Below, in pieces: positions 35,601 through 46,640 of a stretch of 64,000 nt of DNA. The translations under genes and the position numbers were made by a program. The stretch lies in NCBI GenBank assembly GCA_022113835.1, contig JAILWY010000009.1, positions 3,323,501 to 3,387,500 on the forward strand, written 5' to 3'. The notes beneath the pieces are model-generated. The model worked only from the letters and a program-made list of their open reading frames with translations. It made no database searches and was not told the origin of the DNA. This DNA comes from Atopsyche davidsoni. Taxonomy: Eukaryota > Arthropoda > Insecta > Trichoptera > Hydrobiosidae. Within the stretch, counting starts at the first letter, position 1. Each line of letters opens with the position of its first letter.

Positions 35601-35934
35601 TTTTCTTGGGCCGAATCGCTTATGATCCCATAAAATTCGTTATAAAGATATTTTGCCGTTACGCATTTCGAGAATACTTATATTCCGTTTTTATTGGATT
35701 TAAATTGCTAAGATGTTTGCGTGATTTGTATGCTATTTTATTCATTGAGGAATAGTTTTTTTTTTTAATAAAAAATAAAACACCTTTGTTCTCGTCAAAC
35801 GCGAAATGCTCTAGTGTGTCTGAGTAGTATGCGACTGCTTCTACTGCTTCTTCCTTTGTTGGTGTAATTTTTATTTTTTCTTGCTTCCATCGCCTTTTGC
35901 AGTACACAGAACGTTCAGTGCCACGGCGGCATAT
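32651..35934. other. non-coding, regulatory-looking stretch
   Basis: No gene is supported. Patches of mixed composition with dense factor-like motifs occur: TGTAAACA (forkhead-like) near 33653, a paired POU-type palindrome at 34793-34813 and several GATAA words at 34880-34930. A GGTTCGAGTCCC box-B-like string at 33150-33163 belongs to a GC-rich patch but does not fold as a tRNA. ORFs at 32859-33523 overlap on both strands and look non-coding. Confidence 0.4.
34780..34960. promoter_or_regulatory. candidate cis-regulatory module
   Basis: The block combines a perfect inverted pair of octamer-like sites (TTTGCATA, 5 nt, TATGCAAA), GATAA words, CTAATTAC/AATTAG homeodomain-like words and balanced base composition unlike the AT-rich flanks. 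It lies 2-3 kb past Rap2l in the desert. Function is inferred from motifs only. Confidence 0.3.
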
Positions 35935-36030
35935 CTAAGATAGGCTTTCAAGCATGGGATTCTCCAGGCTGTGGAAGTCGTTGCGCAGCAGGTGGTGCAC
36001 GGAGTCGGCGCTGGTGCGTCTGCTGTCCAT
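35935..36030 (-). CDS. unassigned short coding-like exon
   Basis: A GC-rich minus-strand frame of 31 codons from ATG 36030-36028 to TAG 35937-35935 encodes a hydrophilic peptide (MDSRRTSADSVHHLLRNDFH, then SLENPMLESLS). Strong third-position G/C use contrasts with the flanks. A branch-like TACTAAT with GAG at 36031 could be an acceptor, making this a last exon; an in-frame TAA lies six codons upstream of the ATG. I do not recognise the protein. Confidence 0.35.
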   Translation of the reverse strand: MDSRRTSADSVHHLLRNDFHSLENPMLESLS

Positions 36031-36049
36031 CTCGCGGATAATCAATTAG

Positions 36050-37400
36050 TAGTCAGCGTGTCGCAGAACTACTTTATATGGCCTTATTAACGGCCAGTCG
36101 CAGAGGAAAACATCCATAACCTGTCTCTCTCGTGAGCCCTTGAAATTATTATACAAAACCGTGGTATATTTACTATAATGCATAAATTTACATGTATATT
36201 TTAACATTTAAATGCGATTAGGTTTAGATCCATTTGTAGTGTTTTCGTTTACTCTTTTAATAATAAAATCATCGTAATTGAAATTTTCAATTTTTGATGC
36301 TTAGTCTTGTTCAATTTAGAAACTTTAATAGATTTGCAAAAGTGTTGCAAATTAAACTCTTGGATATGATTTTTTTTATATTTTTTCAATTCAAAGCTTT
36401 TCCATTTGATTTTTTTAGTTGAAAACACTGCACCATTTAAAAATGATTTACAAAATAGTCCCAATTCCCATCTCCGACACTATCTTATCTACGCTTCGCA
36501 ACAATTTCTATTTGAGATATTTTTTCTGCATAAATCATTTTGCTCGAAACTCCACTCGTTCGCGAGCGAGAAACATGGCGCTAAGCACGTCTCGCATGAT
36601 TTACAATAAAAATGTAAACACGGGTTTCTCGTTGTCAGCCCGGTGGTTTTTTTTTTTTTTTTTTTCTTCTTCATCAATGTTTGCCCACGTCAGAGCGTTT
36701 GCATCGAGCCAATACGACTTGCTAACAGGCTGTTTACTGCAATCCGGTAACGTTGCGTATCGCCTTTTGCTGATAGTTCAAATTCGCAAGCGTCGAGTTG
36801 ACCTCCCATGGGGGGAGACAACAGCGACCCCTCGAACCGTTGAACAATTCATCACATTTTTAAAATAGTATTTTTCCCATGGTACGTGATAAATAATTGT
36901 AAACGGTTGTGAGCGCTTGAAAACTTAAATTTTTAGACTCGCACAGTTTATGGACGCGCGAAGTACTTGTGATAGTTGAAAACTAGTATTTAATGATCAC
37001 AAGATGAATTCGGTATTTAGACCTTAGACATTATTCTCGTTGAATGTTTGCTCTGGTGTTTTTTTTTATTTTTTATTGCTTTATAAGTGTGCTGACAATA
37101 GACGCCAGCGTCTGTCGGCCATTCTGGTTATGTCACCAATAACTAGATGTCCTAATCTGCGTGGGCGAATTCCTCGAGCGCGGCTGCTCCGTTATTAAAA
37201 TAATTACTCGCCGCGCTTTCGACTGTCGTCCGCCGGTTCCGATAAGGCGCCCCGGGGTCAGAGTTCATATTAATTATAGTAAATTTTGTCGCCGAGCAAT
37301 GAAAACGTCACGACGCTCTGGCCGGGAAGTCGCCCCGCCAGAGTCCGTGGCACGCAATTCGACTCCAAGCTGGTAAATCAGGCGACATTAACCACCGCTG

Positions 37401-37433
<33 letters not shown>

Positions 37434-37812
37434 ATTATAAACGTTTCACAAAATGCTAGCTGAGGTGTGTAATGACTCACTTTGGCGTGTGATGTAGTTA
37501 TTTTCGATCGCTTTACTCGGTTTTTAGTATCACGATCGCAGGCGTTCATTTTGGCTCTCTTGCTTGGTCTTTCACTCGTCGACAGCACGAAATAGACATC
37601 ATTAACACAAACTTCTGTTATTTTATCATTTACTTTCCACAAAACGTCGATTATGGGTGAAGACTCATTTGGCATGTGATGAAGTTATTTTTTTTGCATT
37701 CATTCATTCTGGATCGCCTGCTTGTTCTTTCAATCGTAAATAACACGAAAGAGACAATTTTGACAAATTTTTTTTGTTAATTTATCATAATTTTTACAAA
37801 ATGTCATTATGA
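36050..37812. other. non-coding with poly(T) tracts and a diverged tandem repeat
   Basis: Homopolymer T runs occur at about 36648-36665 and 37401-37429. From about 37430 to 37806 two diverged units repeat: GACTCACTTTGGCGTGTGATG (37471) matches GACTCATTTGGCATGTGATG (37662), and the unit ends (CACAAAACGTC, TACAAAATGTC) also match. The 95-codon minus frame across it is a by-product. Confidence 0.4.
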
Positions 37813-37932
37813 TCAGTCTGGCGCTTCATCAGCCAGCTCATCGAGGCTACATTCTTCTCTTCTTGCAACACGCTGTTCTGGAGTTTCATTCTCAGGTATA
37901 TTGTAGAAAGCATGTCCTTTCCTCTTGTAGAC
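37813..37932 (-). CDS. unassigned C-terminal exon-like fragment
   Basis: A minus-strand frame of about 39 codons ends in TGA (37815-37813) after an acceptor-like TATATAG. The peptide is charged and protein-like (VYKRKGHAFYNIPENETPEQ, then RVARREECSLDELADEAPD). It lies next to the diverged tandem repeat, so a transposase C-terminus is one option and a host gene's last exon another. No homologue recognised. Confidence 0.3.
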   Translation of the reverse strand, partial: VYKRKGHAFYNIPENETPEQRVARREECSLDELADEAPD

Positions 37933-39398
37933 TATATATTATACATGTTTAGCTCATTATCACTATACATAAATAAATTAAAATTATTTCTCTATAGATT
38001 CTTCTAAACGTTTTTATGGCTGTTGTGCATAAATATATTTTTTAATATCTTGTTCCACGAATACATCGCAGCTCAATATCAATATATCACGTTAAAGTTA
38101 ATGTCGTATTTTATATAGGTTAAATTATTTTTTTACCTGAATGAAAAAAATACTGTACAATTTCCAGGCCAGGAGGAAACTCCTACTGAAATATTTGCAT
38201 ATTAAAAATAGGTGTCGTCTCGTCTGGCTTCTGTTGGATTGGGTCAAGACCACCTCGTAGAAAAGCTGCGAACGCTGCTAAAAATATCGGTGAATACGAA
38301 AGCGCGTTTTTCGCCGCCGCCCGCGTCCGGCAGAGAACGGAAGAACTCGCAGATTGTTCAACGCGTGGGGGCAGCTGCCCGCGGCACTCGCTTCACTCAC
38401 AGTGCAAGTGTTCACCTTAATATGGAGTAATACAAATTAAACCAGTCTGTCGTGGATTAGAAATATTAGTATTTAAATTGAAATTTGTAATGCTGAAATC
38501 TCCTTCTTTTTTTTTTCTTCGTGAGAATGTGTCGGAAGGGTCCATTTGACAATGGTAAATTTAAAAACCAAATTATGGAGCGATATTTATTGTTGGATAT
38601 AACCAATGATTTCTCATTTTCGCCGGTGGATTTTCAAAACATTATCATTAAAATCAAGACAAACCATCTTGATTAAATTCGTATGTTTAAAAACATAATT
38701 TAGAGTATTGCTTGTATGGGCCACTGCGTTGTATGTATAGCTACGGCTGCGATTGTATCAATTGCATTTTTTTTTGTGCCGCTAAAATATTTACTGGCGT
38801 ATGTATTACGCTATGAAGATATTAAATACAACAATCAATATTCGAGGCGAGTCCATTATTACGATATCAGTGTAGAAGTCACGCTTCAGTATTTGTAGTC
38901 GGAATAAAAAAATATACCGACGGCTAACAAGCTGCTATGTCTGCGTTGTTTTTTTTTTTTTTATTTTTTTTTTATTTATATAATGGCGTGCGGTAATTTA
39001 TTATAAATTAAACCACCCAGACCCTTTTCACAGCGTGATAAATGATAATGTTCTTCTTTTATTCCCCGTCGCCACCGTGACGCACTCCGCACTCACGTGG
39101 CCGCCGACCTCGGACAAAGAAGCACCCATCGAACGCGAAACTATATCGGTTCATAGCGAATGCTAAGTTGGAGAGGCTCGGGTGTATTTCAGGCTGAGGG
39201 AACCAACTCGAGATGTCCGCTTGGCTTTTATCGAGTAACACTCGTCGGTCCACGGCTGGACCACGTGATACCAGAAGAGAAAATATTTTGCCTTGCGCGT
39301 GAAATATTTATTATATTAGAATACATATAATACGGAAGTGGTACGACCTTACTGTGCAGCCAGTACGAGCTTACTGAATTTTAATCATGTCTATTTTT

Positions 39399-39562
39399 CG
39401 GATTGAACGTCAATCAGATGCGTTTTTATTATATTATTACTAATTTTTCTGAGAATTTCTTTAATCATCTTCTATGTGTGAACTAATTCCTAATCATATT
39501 AGTAATAATATAATAACCCCGTAATGGGTAATAAATACGCATCTGATTGACGTTCAATCCAA
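39399..39562. repeat. inverted repeat enclosing a SINE 3' end
   Basis: GGATTGAACGTCAATCAGATGCGT at 39399 is matched by its complement ending at 39562. Further inward, TATTATATTATTACTAA pairs with TTAGTAATAATATAATA. Between lies a piece (TTTCTGAGAATTTCTTTAATCATC and onward) that recurs at 39848. Confidence 0.6.
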
Positions 39563-39764
39563 AAAATAGACCTACGTATATGATGGTGAGCGTCTTGGCT
39601 AAATTAATAGATTTTAAAAGTAATGTCCAGATGCGATTAAAATCGCTTCACTTGTTACTTTGTTTAAAAACTCCAGTGCTTGCAAATCACTAAATATTGG
39701 TTGGCCTGGGCACATTGGTTCATATGTAGAGTATGATTGTTAAAAATTCTCGATTAATGGATGT

Positions 39765-39915
39765 GATTCGTTGGTACAAGGGTCAGTACACCTGCCATGC
39801 AAGCCTGGGGATGTGGGTTCAGATCCCACAAAAATCACGATGATATTTTTCTGAGAATTTCTTTAATCATCTTCTATGTGTGAACTAATGTGCCTAACCA
39901 TATTAGTAATGAATT
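39765..39915 (+). mobile_element. tRNA-derived SINE-like element
   Basis: A box-A-like TTGGTACAAGGGTCAGTA is followed by a box-B-like GGGTTCAGATCCC (39818-39830), then a family tail (TTTCTGAGAATTTCTTTAATCAT, ATGTGTGAACTAATGTG) also present at 39450 and in both arms at 59950-60147. A tRNA-like head plus shared tail defines a SINE family. Confidence 0.55.
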
Positions 39916-42900
39916 ATAATCAGTATTAGTGCATATTATTCACATTTCGTGTTGATTGCGTTTGCAAATTTTGATAATTCAGTATCATATTAAATATAAT
40001 TTTGAATCAATGAACATGCAATATTATGATATGTACTTTTGATAGCAAGTGCGTGGTAAAATTATCCGAATTCAATTTAGCAGTACAGAATCGAGGTTTT
40101 TATAATAACTTCATATCGTACGTAGCTTACGTGATTTCAATAAAATGATTCATTGCGTGCTTTCTCGTGTCTTCTATGGTTACATTAGATGTATTTTTCG
40201 TTAGCGACCTTCTAGCCGCCTCGCATGGCATCCTGCCATAAAGCCGTCTGATAATCCACAGACGGCCTAATCAAATGTAGGAAGTGCGGAAAATAATACA
40301 ATCTGGTTTCCATTAGGCGGCGCGTTATTCCTACTCGATGCGTCAATCCTAATCGAATAGCAAGAAAATTATCTTCTATCTGTACGCAAACGTGCTGGAT
40401 TTTCTCATCAGGGTTTTACCGAGAAAACCCGATATTATTACGTTTCACTTAGTACGTTTTTATTTACCAAGAACGTTGGATGTTCGATTACGTTTCTACT
40501 AGCACTAATTAAGTATATGATTATTTACTATATTCATTTATATTTTAAAACACGTGTCGGTATGGCAACTTCAATTTACACTTCACGTTTTATTAGTAGC
40601 AATATCAATAAATTTGATATTGTACGTAGGTGTTGATATTTCGAAGTCAACACAGAGTTCCTTCTTCGGGTCGCATAACGCAATTTTCAACACGCATTTC
40701 AACAATGTTAAGCATTAACCATCGTTGGTAATGCGCCACGTGGCGTGCTATTAAATTTTGCACGCCGTAGATAACAAGTTTACTTCAACTCGTTAAACAC
40801 GATCGCTGCGGATAAGAACAGATAAAAACTGCTTTATTTAATCTTTTAACGGATATCCTCATAAGTTCTTTAGTCACTTTTGTGCAAGCGTTACCTAATT
40901 TTTAAAAAAACGATCTATATCATTTTTAATGTTAGATTCTAAAACGTGTAGAAGTGTTTAATAATAGCTTTTTTGCCCTATCCAATTTCATACAGCATTA
41001 GGGTAATAAATTCACATATGAAACTGTAGTCTAACTGATTGGTCAGAGCACATTTTTTTGAGGATTTTTCTCGTTTCATGTGTGAATCAATTACGATTTT
41101 ATACAGTGTAAATACGGATTCATTAAAATAAAATATTTTGTACCAATATGCTATGTCAATTGACAAACTGAAACATACCAAGTCTAGTTACGTAAGTCAC
41201 GCGGGATTTCTGAAAGGTCGATCAATGAGTTCATAAAGCATCGTGTTGACTTGATCGCATGTAGCTAAACATTATTTGGGTATTTGGCAGCTTGTCGAGT
41301 ATTGTTTTCGTCGATTCGAGATTCAGTGACATCCGTTAGGACGGACGTCGAACCGGTGAACTCCGAGAGAAGACTCGAAGAAAAACCACCGAGGCAGCAA
41401 GCTCATGTTCACAGCTCTGTCTCTTTTTATTCAACTTTTTGTGGTATTCGGTTATGCCGCTAATAGAAAATAAAATTTCAATAAGTTGTGTGCTAATGTT
41501 TAACTGTTATTTAGAGAAGAAAAAATAGAATGTACTCTCCATCTCTATACACATAATCAAAGGTTGAGAAGCAAGCATTCCTATCACATCCAATAGTACC
41601 AACCGCAATACTAAAAAGTTACACGAGGTGATCAGTAAAAAAAATGTACGTTAACTCATCCATTGATTATAATTACTTATCGATAGTTGATTAATTATTT
41701 AATATTTTTTTGTCGATTACACCTGCTGGCAATTTCCATTAGACTTAAGCGTGGACGTTCTAAGCCCAATCGAACTCTTTTTTTTAGTATCAACGTATTT
41801 ATTGTGTTTTGGTATCCGTTTTGGAATATTTGCATTAATTTATCTATAAAGAATAAACAATGAATAGGTCGTTACATGAAAACTTTCAGAAAAGCCTGTA
41901 TATTTTTGAGGTGATTGTATTGTCTTTGGTGTTGCTTTGTTTGTGCTCTAAATATATAATAAAACTGTTATCAACAATGTTAGCAGTAACTGTAAACTAA
42001 ATGTTATCCATTTTGGATGTATTTCGCTTATTGTTGAACCTTGTCTTCGACGAATCTGGCTAACCAAGCAAGCAATCAATCTGATAAGTCCGCGTTACTA
42101 AACCAAAGTCAAAGATGACTTTCTAAAAAATGATAATGGTGAATTCATAGAATCTTGAAATCATGATCTTCTCCGGTTGTACCTGCCCGGAGAAGCGTCC
42201 GCAAAGAACACCGGCTCACCGAAAGTCAACGAAAATATTTTATCTCGGTCTTGATAGCCGACATGACTGTATCGTTTCAACAAGATGAATGCAACACTAT
42301 TTAGTTTTTAGCCAGGCCTGCTCATGCTTGGTACGATTTCTAGTTGTTTGAGCAACGGTTTGTTGACTACACCACCTATTGTCAGGGACGCACTTTTTCT
42401 AATGACCGAATTAGCCTGTGCGCTTGAATTTGCGCGCGCGAAAATTTGACCTAGCGGATCATGCAAATCGAGCACGACAATAAAAACCAAACTAATACGG
42501 CGGGATATTTCGTAAGTTTGAAAAAAGCTTGCGTTACAATCTGAAACATATCGCAACTGAAGTACTCGGCGAACTCTAAAGTTATTTAATTTATAATGTG
42601 TATATATTTTACTCGACTACGCTTAGCGGCAAGGTGTGATTTACTATCAGCGTGTAGCCGCCGGCGTCAGCGGGTTAACTTGTGCATCTCGGGTACTCAT
42701 GACGATGACTAAACACATGTTGAAACCCTCCGGACCCCCCGAAGGCAAATAGACCACCAAGGTCCGCCTTAGTTCCGTCGTGCTCGCATATGGCGCAGGA
42801 GAGTGCCCTTTTAAACCAACAAAGCTCGGTTACTTGCACTTCGAAGAGATCAGGAGACGACACGAGCTAGAGCCATGGAGCATGAGCCAAAGCCAGCTCG

Positions 42901-43859
42901 AGGGCGGGTCTGCTCCTGCTGCAGACAATGTCCCCGCCGTGCCTTGTGAAACAGCTCCGGCCGCAATCGCGTGCTGATTACTGTGTTTGCCGAACTCGTG
43001 TGAATTCGCGACCATTGTTCGGCTAACTCGATTATTTCCATTATTTTGATTGTCTGTTTCCCGGGGATTCGAGCATAAAAGCATTTTTTTTTTGTTTCCT
43101 ATTCCATATCGCATGGATTTCGGCTTATCTTGTGTGTATTAGATGAAATTGCACGTATTATTACTGTACTCGCATAAAACATCGGCCGCAGTGTTGCGCA
43201 ACGTTTCGCCGCTGCGATTTGTTATTTCGATACAGCTAGCAACAATAAAAATTAATCTATTTAATCTAAATCGATAAATAAATATACACATCATGATTTT
43301 AACTAATCTCTTGTTACGTTGAACTTTATCATTTTTATTTATTGCTAAAATCGTTCATTTCGATTTCTAATCATTCGGGTTCCTTGTCCTATTTATTTCT
43401 TACCTTCGACGTGACAAGGAAGTCGTCGGTATATTCTACTGGCATCAATATGTGAATATTTGTTCACCTCGTTATCGCCACTTCTTCCTTCAAACACTTA
43501 TATTCACGCTCGAAGGGCCACCGGATCTTTAATCCGCTTCGAACGGTAACGTTGACCTTACGCGAGGTTTAGACACGCTAAGAACTGTGATTTCATCACA
43601 AGTACTTTGAATATTTATTCGCTCAAGTAATGTAAAATATAAACCGCGTAGGTTCTAAGTCGTCGAGAGCCAGCATAGCATACATTGTATACTCTTGTAT
43701 TTCTTGCTTTTACGGCGGAATATGAGAAGTGTATATATCTCCTTAAACGCCTTCAAGCTTGCTAGGTGACATGTGTCACCATGGGGTATACATTGTTTTT
43801 TGATCGGCAAACCTCCGGAATAGCTTCAGGCGATATCACTTTTCAGTAATCTTTCTGGC

Positions 43860-44230
43860 GAGTCGTCAACGAAATCTCTCCGGTTTTACTTTACCCGGTG
43901 GCTCGTCTGCGAATCATCGAGTCCCTCGGAGCTGTTCTCTCGCGGCCACTCTCGTTTTCGGGCAGATCAGAGGCGAGCGAGATAACCAGTCGGCCGCGCG
44001 TGGGTGACAGCCGCGAGCCTCCCCGCCTGCAGCCGGCACTGACGGCACTGACGGCACTGACGGCACTGGCCGCCACTTCCGCGTCTAGTGCCACTCCACC
44101 AGCGGCACTAGCCTCGAGATGTGCCGCCGCACTGTGCGCCCGGCCATTCGTATCCTTGCCTCGAAAAACTGGATCTATTTCATTGAGCTCAGTTTTTCTG
44201 CGCGTACTGAAATTTAGCCTTTGATATTTA
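43860..44230. promoter_or_regulatory. CpG-rich block, possible promoter/5' exon
   Basis: A sharply GC/CpG-rich block contains four 9-bp tandem units (GGCACTGAC, 44035-44070) and open frames on both strands (43898-44224 plus, 43891-44304 minus). A minus-strand donor-like CACCGG|GTAAAG lies near 43900, so the block could be a first exon of an unseen minus-strand gene. Coding status is not supported. Confidence 0.3.
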
Positions 44231-44699
44231 GTGGTAAACCACTGACGATGAGGGAAAAAAGTTAAAAGAACACTATCTTGAATTATTGTAGTTTTGAAAT
44301 ACACGAAACGTTAACACAATACCATCTTAATCGTCGACATGCATACAGAGTTATATCGGCAATCTAAAGTATTTTTAAATATTTATATTGAACAATCATA
44401 CGAGTAATTAATTAACATATACATATATTTTTTAGCAATTTTTATATAGTTACAACAAGTTATGTTGTAAATGACACAATTAAATAGCGTCATTTCTGAA
44501 TGCGTTATTTTCCTTTGACTAAACTATTACTTTTTGCTGAACACCCATTGCAGAGACCTAAAGAAGGTTTAACTCTACAACCCAGAAGTACAAAACCTGT
44601 AGATACATATAGTAAAAATATGTAAATTTATACTTAGTAATTATAAAACGTCTGATAAGATTTAGTATCTGTAGGAATCCTTTATTTATTGGGAGCGCA

Positions 44700-45100
44700 G
44701 ACGCGTCGTTCCAGGTCAAGCAGATAAAATTTCTTCGGCCAGGTTTTCGTCTCGTTTCGTCGCCCGAGTTTCTCCCATTCGAGTGAAATGATTAATTGCA
44801 TATTTACAGTCAATTTGAATAAGTGGCTGAGCACCGTCATGCAATTGATTTGTGAACTCGGCGCGGCGATGGTGACTTTCGAATGTGCCGAATGGGATAT
44901 GCTCGCGCCCTACATCTCTGCACCTCTGGTGGCCGCTCACGCTGCCATTGTTTTTCGATTTGCCGGACTAATGGACGATACTTCACAGCCGAATTCGATC
45001 TTTTCTCTTTCGATCGTTGCAACGTTTCTTTTCGATTTCGTTCGTTACATCTCGGATTCACGCGAAGCCGGAATGAAAACGGTAAATTAATTCAGTTACT
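44700..45100. promoter_or_regulatory. candidate conserved regulatory block
   Basis: Balanced-composition sequence with homeodomain-like TGATTAATTG, a SOX-like CCATTGTTT and E-box-like words stands out from AT-rich neighbours. Frames are open on both strands (44788-45090 plus and 44716-44940 minus), which argues for non-coding rather than a gene. Function is inferred. Confidence 0.25.
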
Positions 45101-45957
45101 TCGATTTAAGTTGTTTTGCACACGACTAGTTTTCTGTCCGAACCGTGACCGGCTTTTTGTGATACTTGTGGTACTCAAGGTTTTAGTGAAGTTTCGGTGT
45201 ACAAAACGACTATGTTAAAATGCACCTGGTTTATAAAAAGGAAAAAAATCAACTAATTGAAAGAATTTTTAATTTGATTGTGCGAGGAATATTATAACCT
45301 GACAGATTTAAGCACCTTTTCAGAGCCAACAGTTATAAATGTTGCACCTAACTCCTGAATAGTAGTAACGGTTTAAATGTTTATAAGATATATTATACCT
45401 CAATGGATTGAGTGCACATTAGTTTTGTATTATTTTTTTTAACAGATGAGCAGTTGTGCTATGATGATATATCTTTGGATTTATAGTTTTTTTCCAGTCA
45501 ACAAATCTTGATTATAGTATTATTATCATTTTTAAAAGCCGTTAGTATAATCTTCTTAATATTGCTAGCATACGAACTTTTATTTATTACACCTACTCGT
45601 GAAATAAAATTTAAAAAAATATTCAAAAGAAGTTAATGCAGTGGTTTACTCATTCATTTTCTATGACTAGATTGTATAGAATTTGATATACGAGTTTGAA
45701 GCTTAAAATTTATTGTCTCTAGATTCAACTGTATTTTTCACAACGGGGCTAGTCACCTAAGTATTATTTCATTTCAGGTTATGAATTTTGCAGAACACGT
45801 TTAATATATTTTTCGAGTAAAACGTTTTTACTCTTTGTGATTTTCTTTCATTAGTTATCTGATTAAACCTAAAACTTTGGCCATCTCTTCGAAGGTTTAT
45901 TAAACATAATTATTATGTTTTGCACGTCTTCCCTGATGACTAAAGGCCTCTAAACAC

Positions 45958-46082
45958 GTAGCAACAAATCGTATAGCGTTCTACTTTGCGTTGCTTATTT
46001 AGGCAAAACCATAAAAAAAAAACACCCACAATAAAGGGACGCTATTGACTAGCTGCAATTTGGTGGCATAATTTGTTGCTAC
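45958..46082. mobile_element. MITE-like inverted-repeat element
   Basis: Perfect 12-bp inverted ends GTAGCAACAAAT (45958-45969) and ATTTGTTGCTAC (46071-46082) enclose 101 bp without coding capacity. The inner right side (GGACGCTATTGACTAGCTGCAA) resembles that of the MITE at 6925-7025. Confidence 0.4.
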
Positions 46083-46249
46083 AAACTATTCATTGCTGTG
46101 TTTTATACCGTCATATTTCGTATTTTATCATGTTCTTTATAGTTTTGTAGTGATGTCTTATATTTGTCATATTAACGTCCTTTGTACGATTTGTAATTTT
46201 TTGGTTCACTCTGTGTTCATGGTTTTCTAAGGGGAGTGTAGTAAGTGTA

Positions 46250-46640
46250 GTGGTTCCCCGGGTCTATGAGCACTGGTTCAGCACGAGTATATGCTTAGTG
46301 AAATGGTTGCCTGCCACCTCTGGGGAGAGGCACATGATGAAGATACGGTCTGTCATAATTAAGTTAGTTGTACGATGAGGCTCAACTCCTTCGTGTTGCG
46401 GAAGGCTTTCTTCGGGTTCGACTGCGTGGCTCGTTGACCTTTTTTTAATAGGCTTGCCCCTCGCAGTTCTGAGATGACAGTTGCGGGTCCCTGGCCAGGC
46501 TCGCGTGGGCTGACCTGCCTCAGCCCACCGACCACAGTTTCTGGTTGACCCGCGCCAGCGCCTGGAGACCTTGGGCATCGACAATCAATCAATCGATTTC
46601 GCTGTGTGGCAACACCACATTGCATAATGTACAAGGAAAT
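46250..46640 (-). repeat. dispersed repeat, copy 2, with long open frame
   Basis: The left end matches 4085-4215. A 106-codon minus frame (46584-46264) is Arg/Pro/Glu-rich with no recognised domain. It resembles the non-structural leader region of a retroelement more than a host gene. No inverted repeats or target duplication were found. Confidence 0.35.

Larger units (their letters stand above)
38000..43850. other. gene desert with SINE copies
   Basis: No gene recognised. Contents: a poly(T) tract near 38949, an inverted-repeat/SINE cluster at 39399-39920, a perfect 8-bp-stem hairpin at 40243-40266, GC-richer patches at 41330-41410 and 42640-43000 with overlapping frames on both strands, and AT-rich sequence between. 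Patches may be regulatory. Confidence 0.35.
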
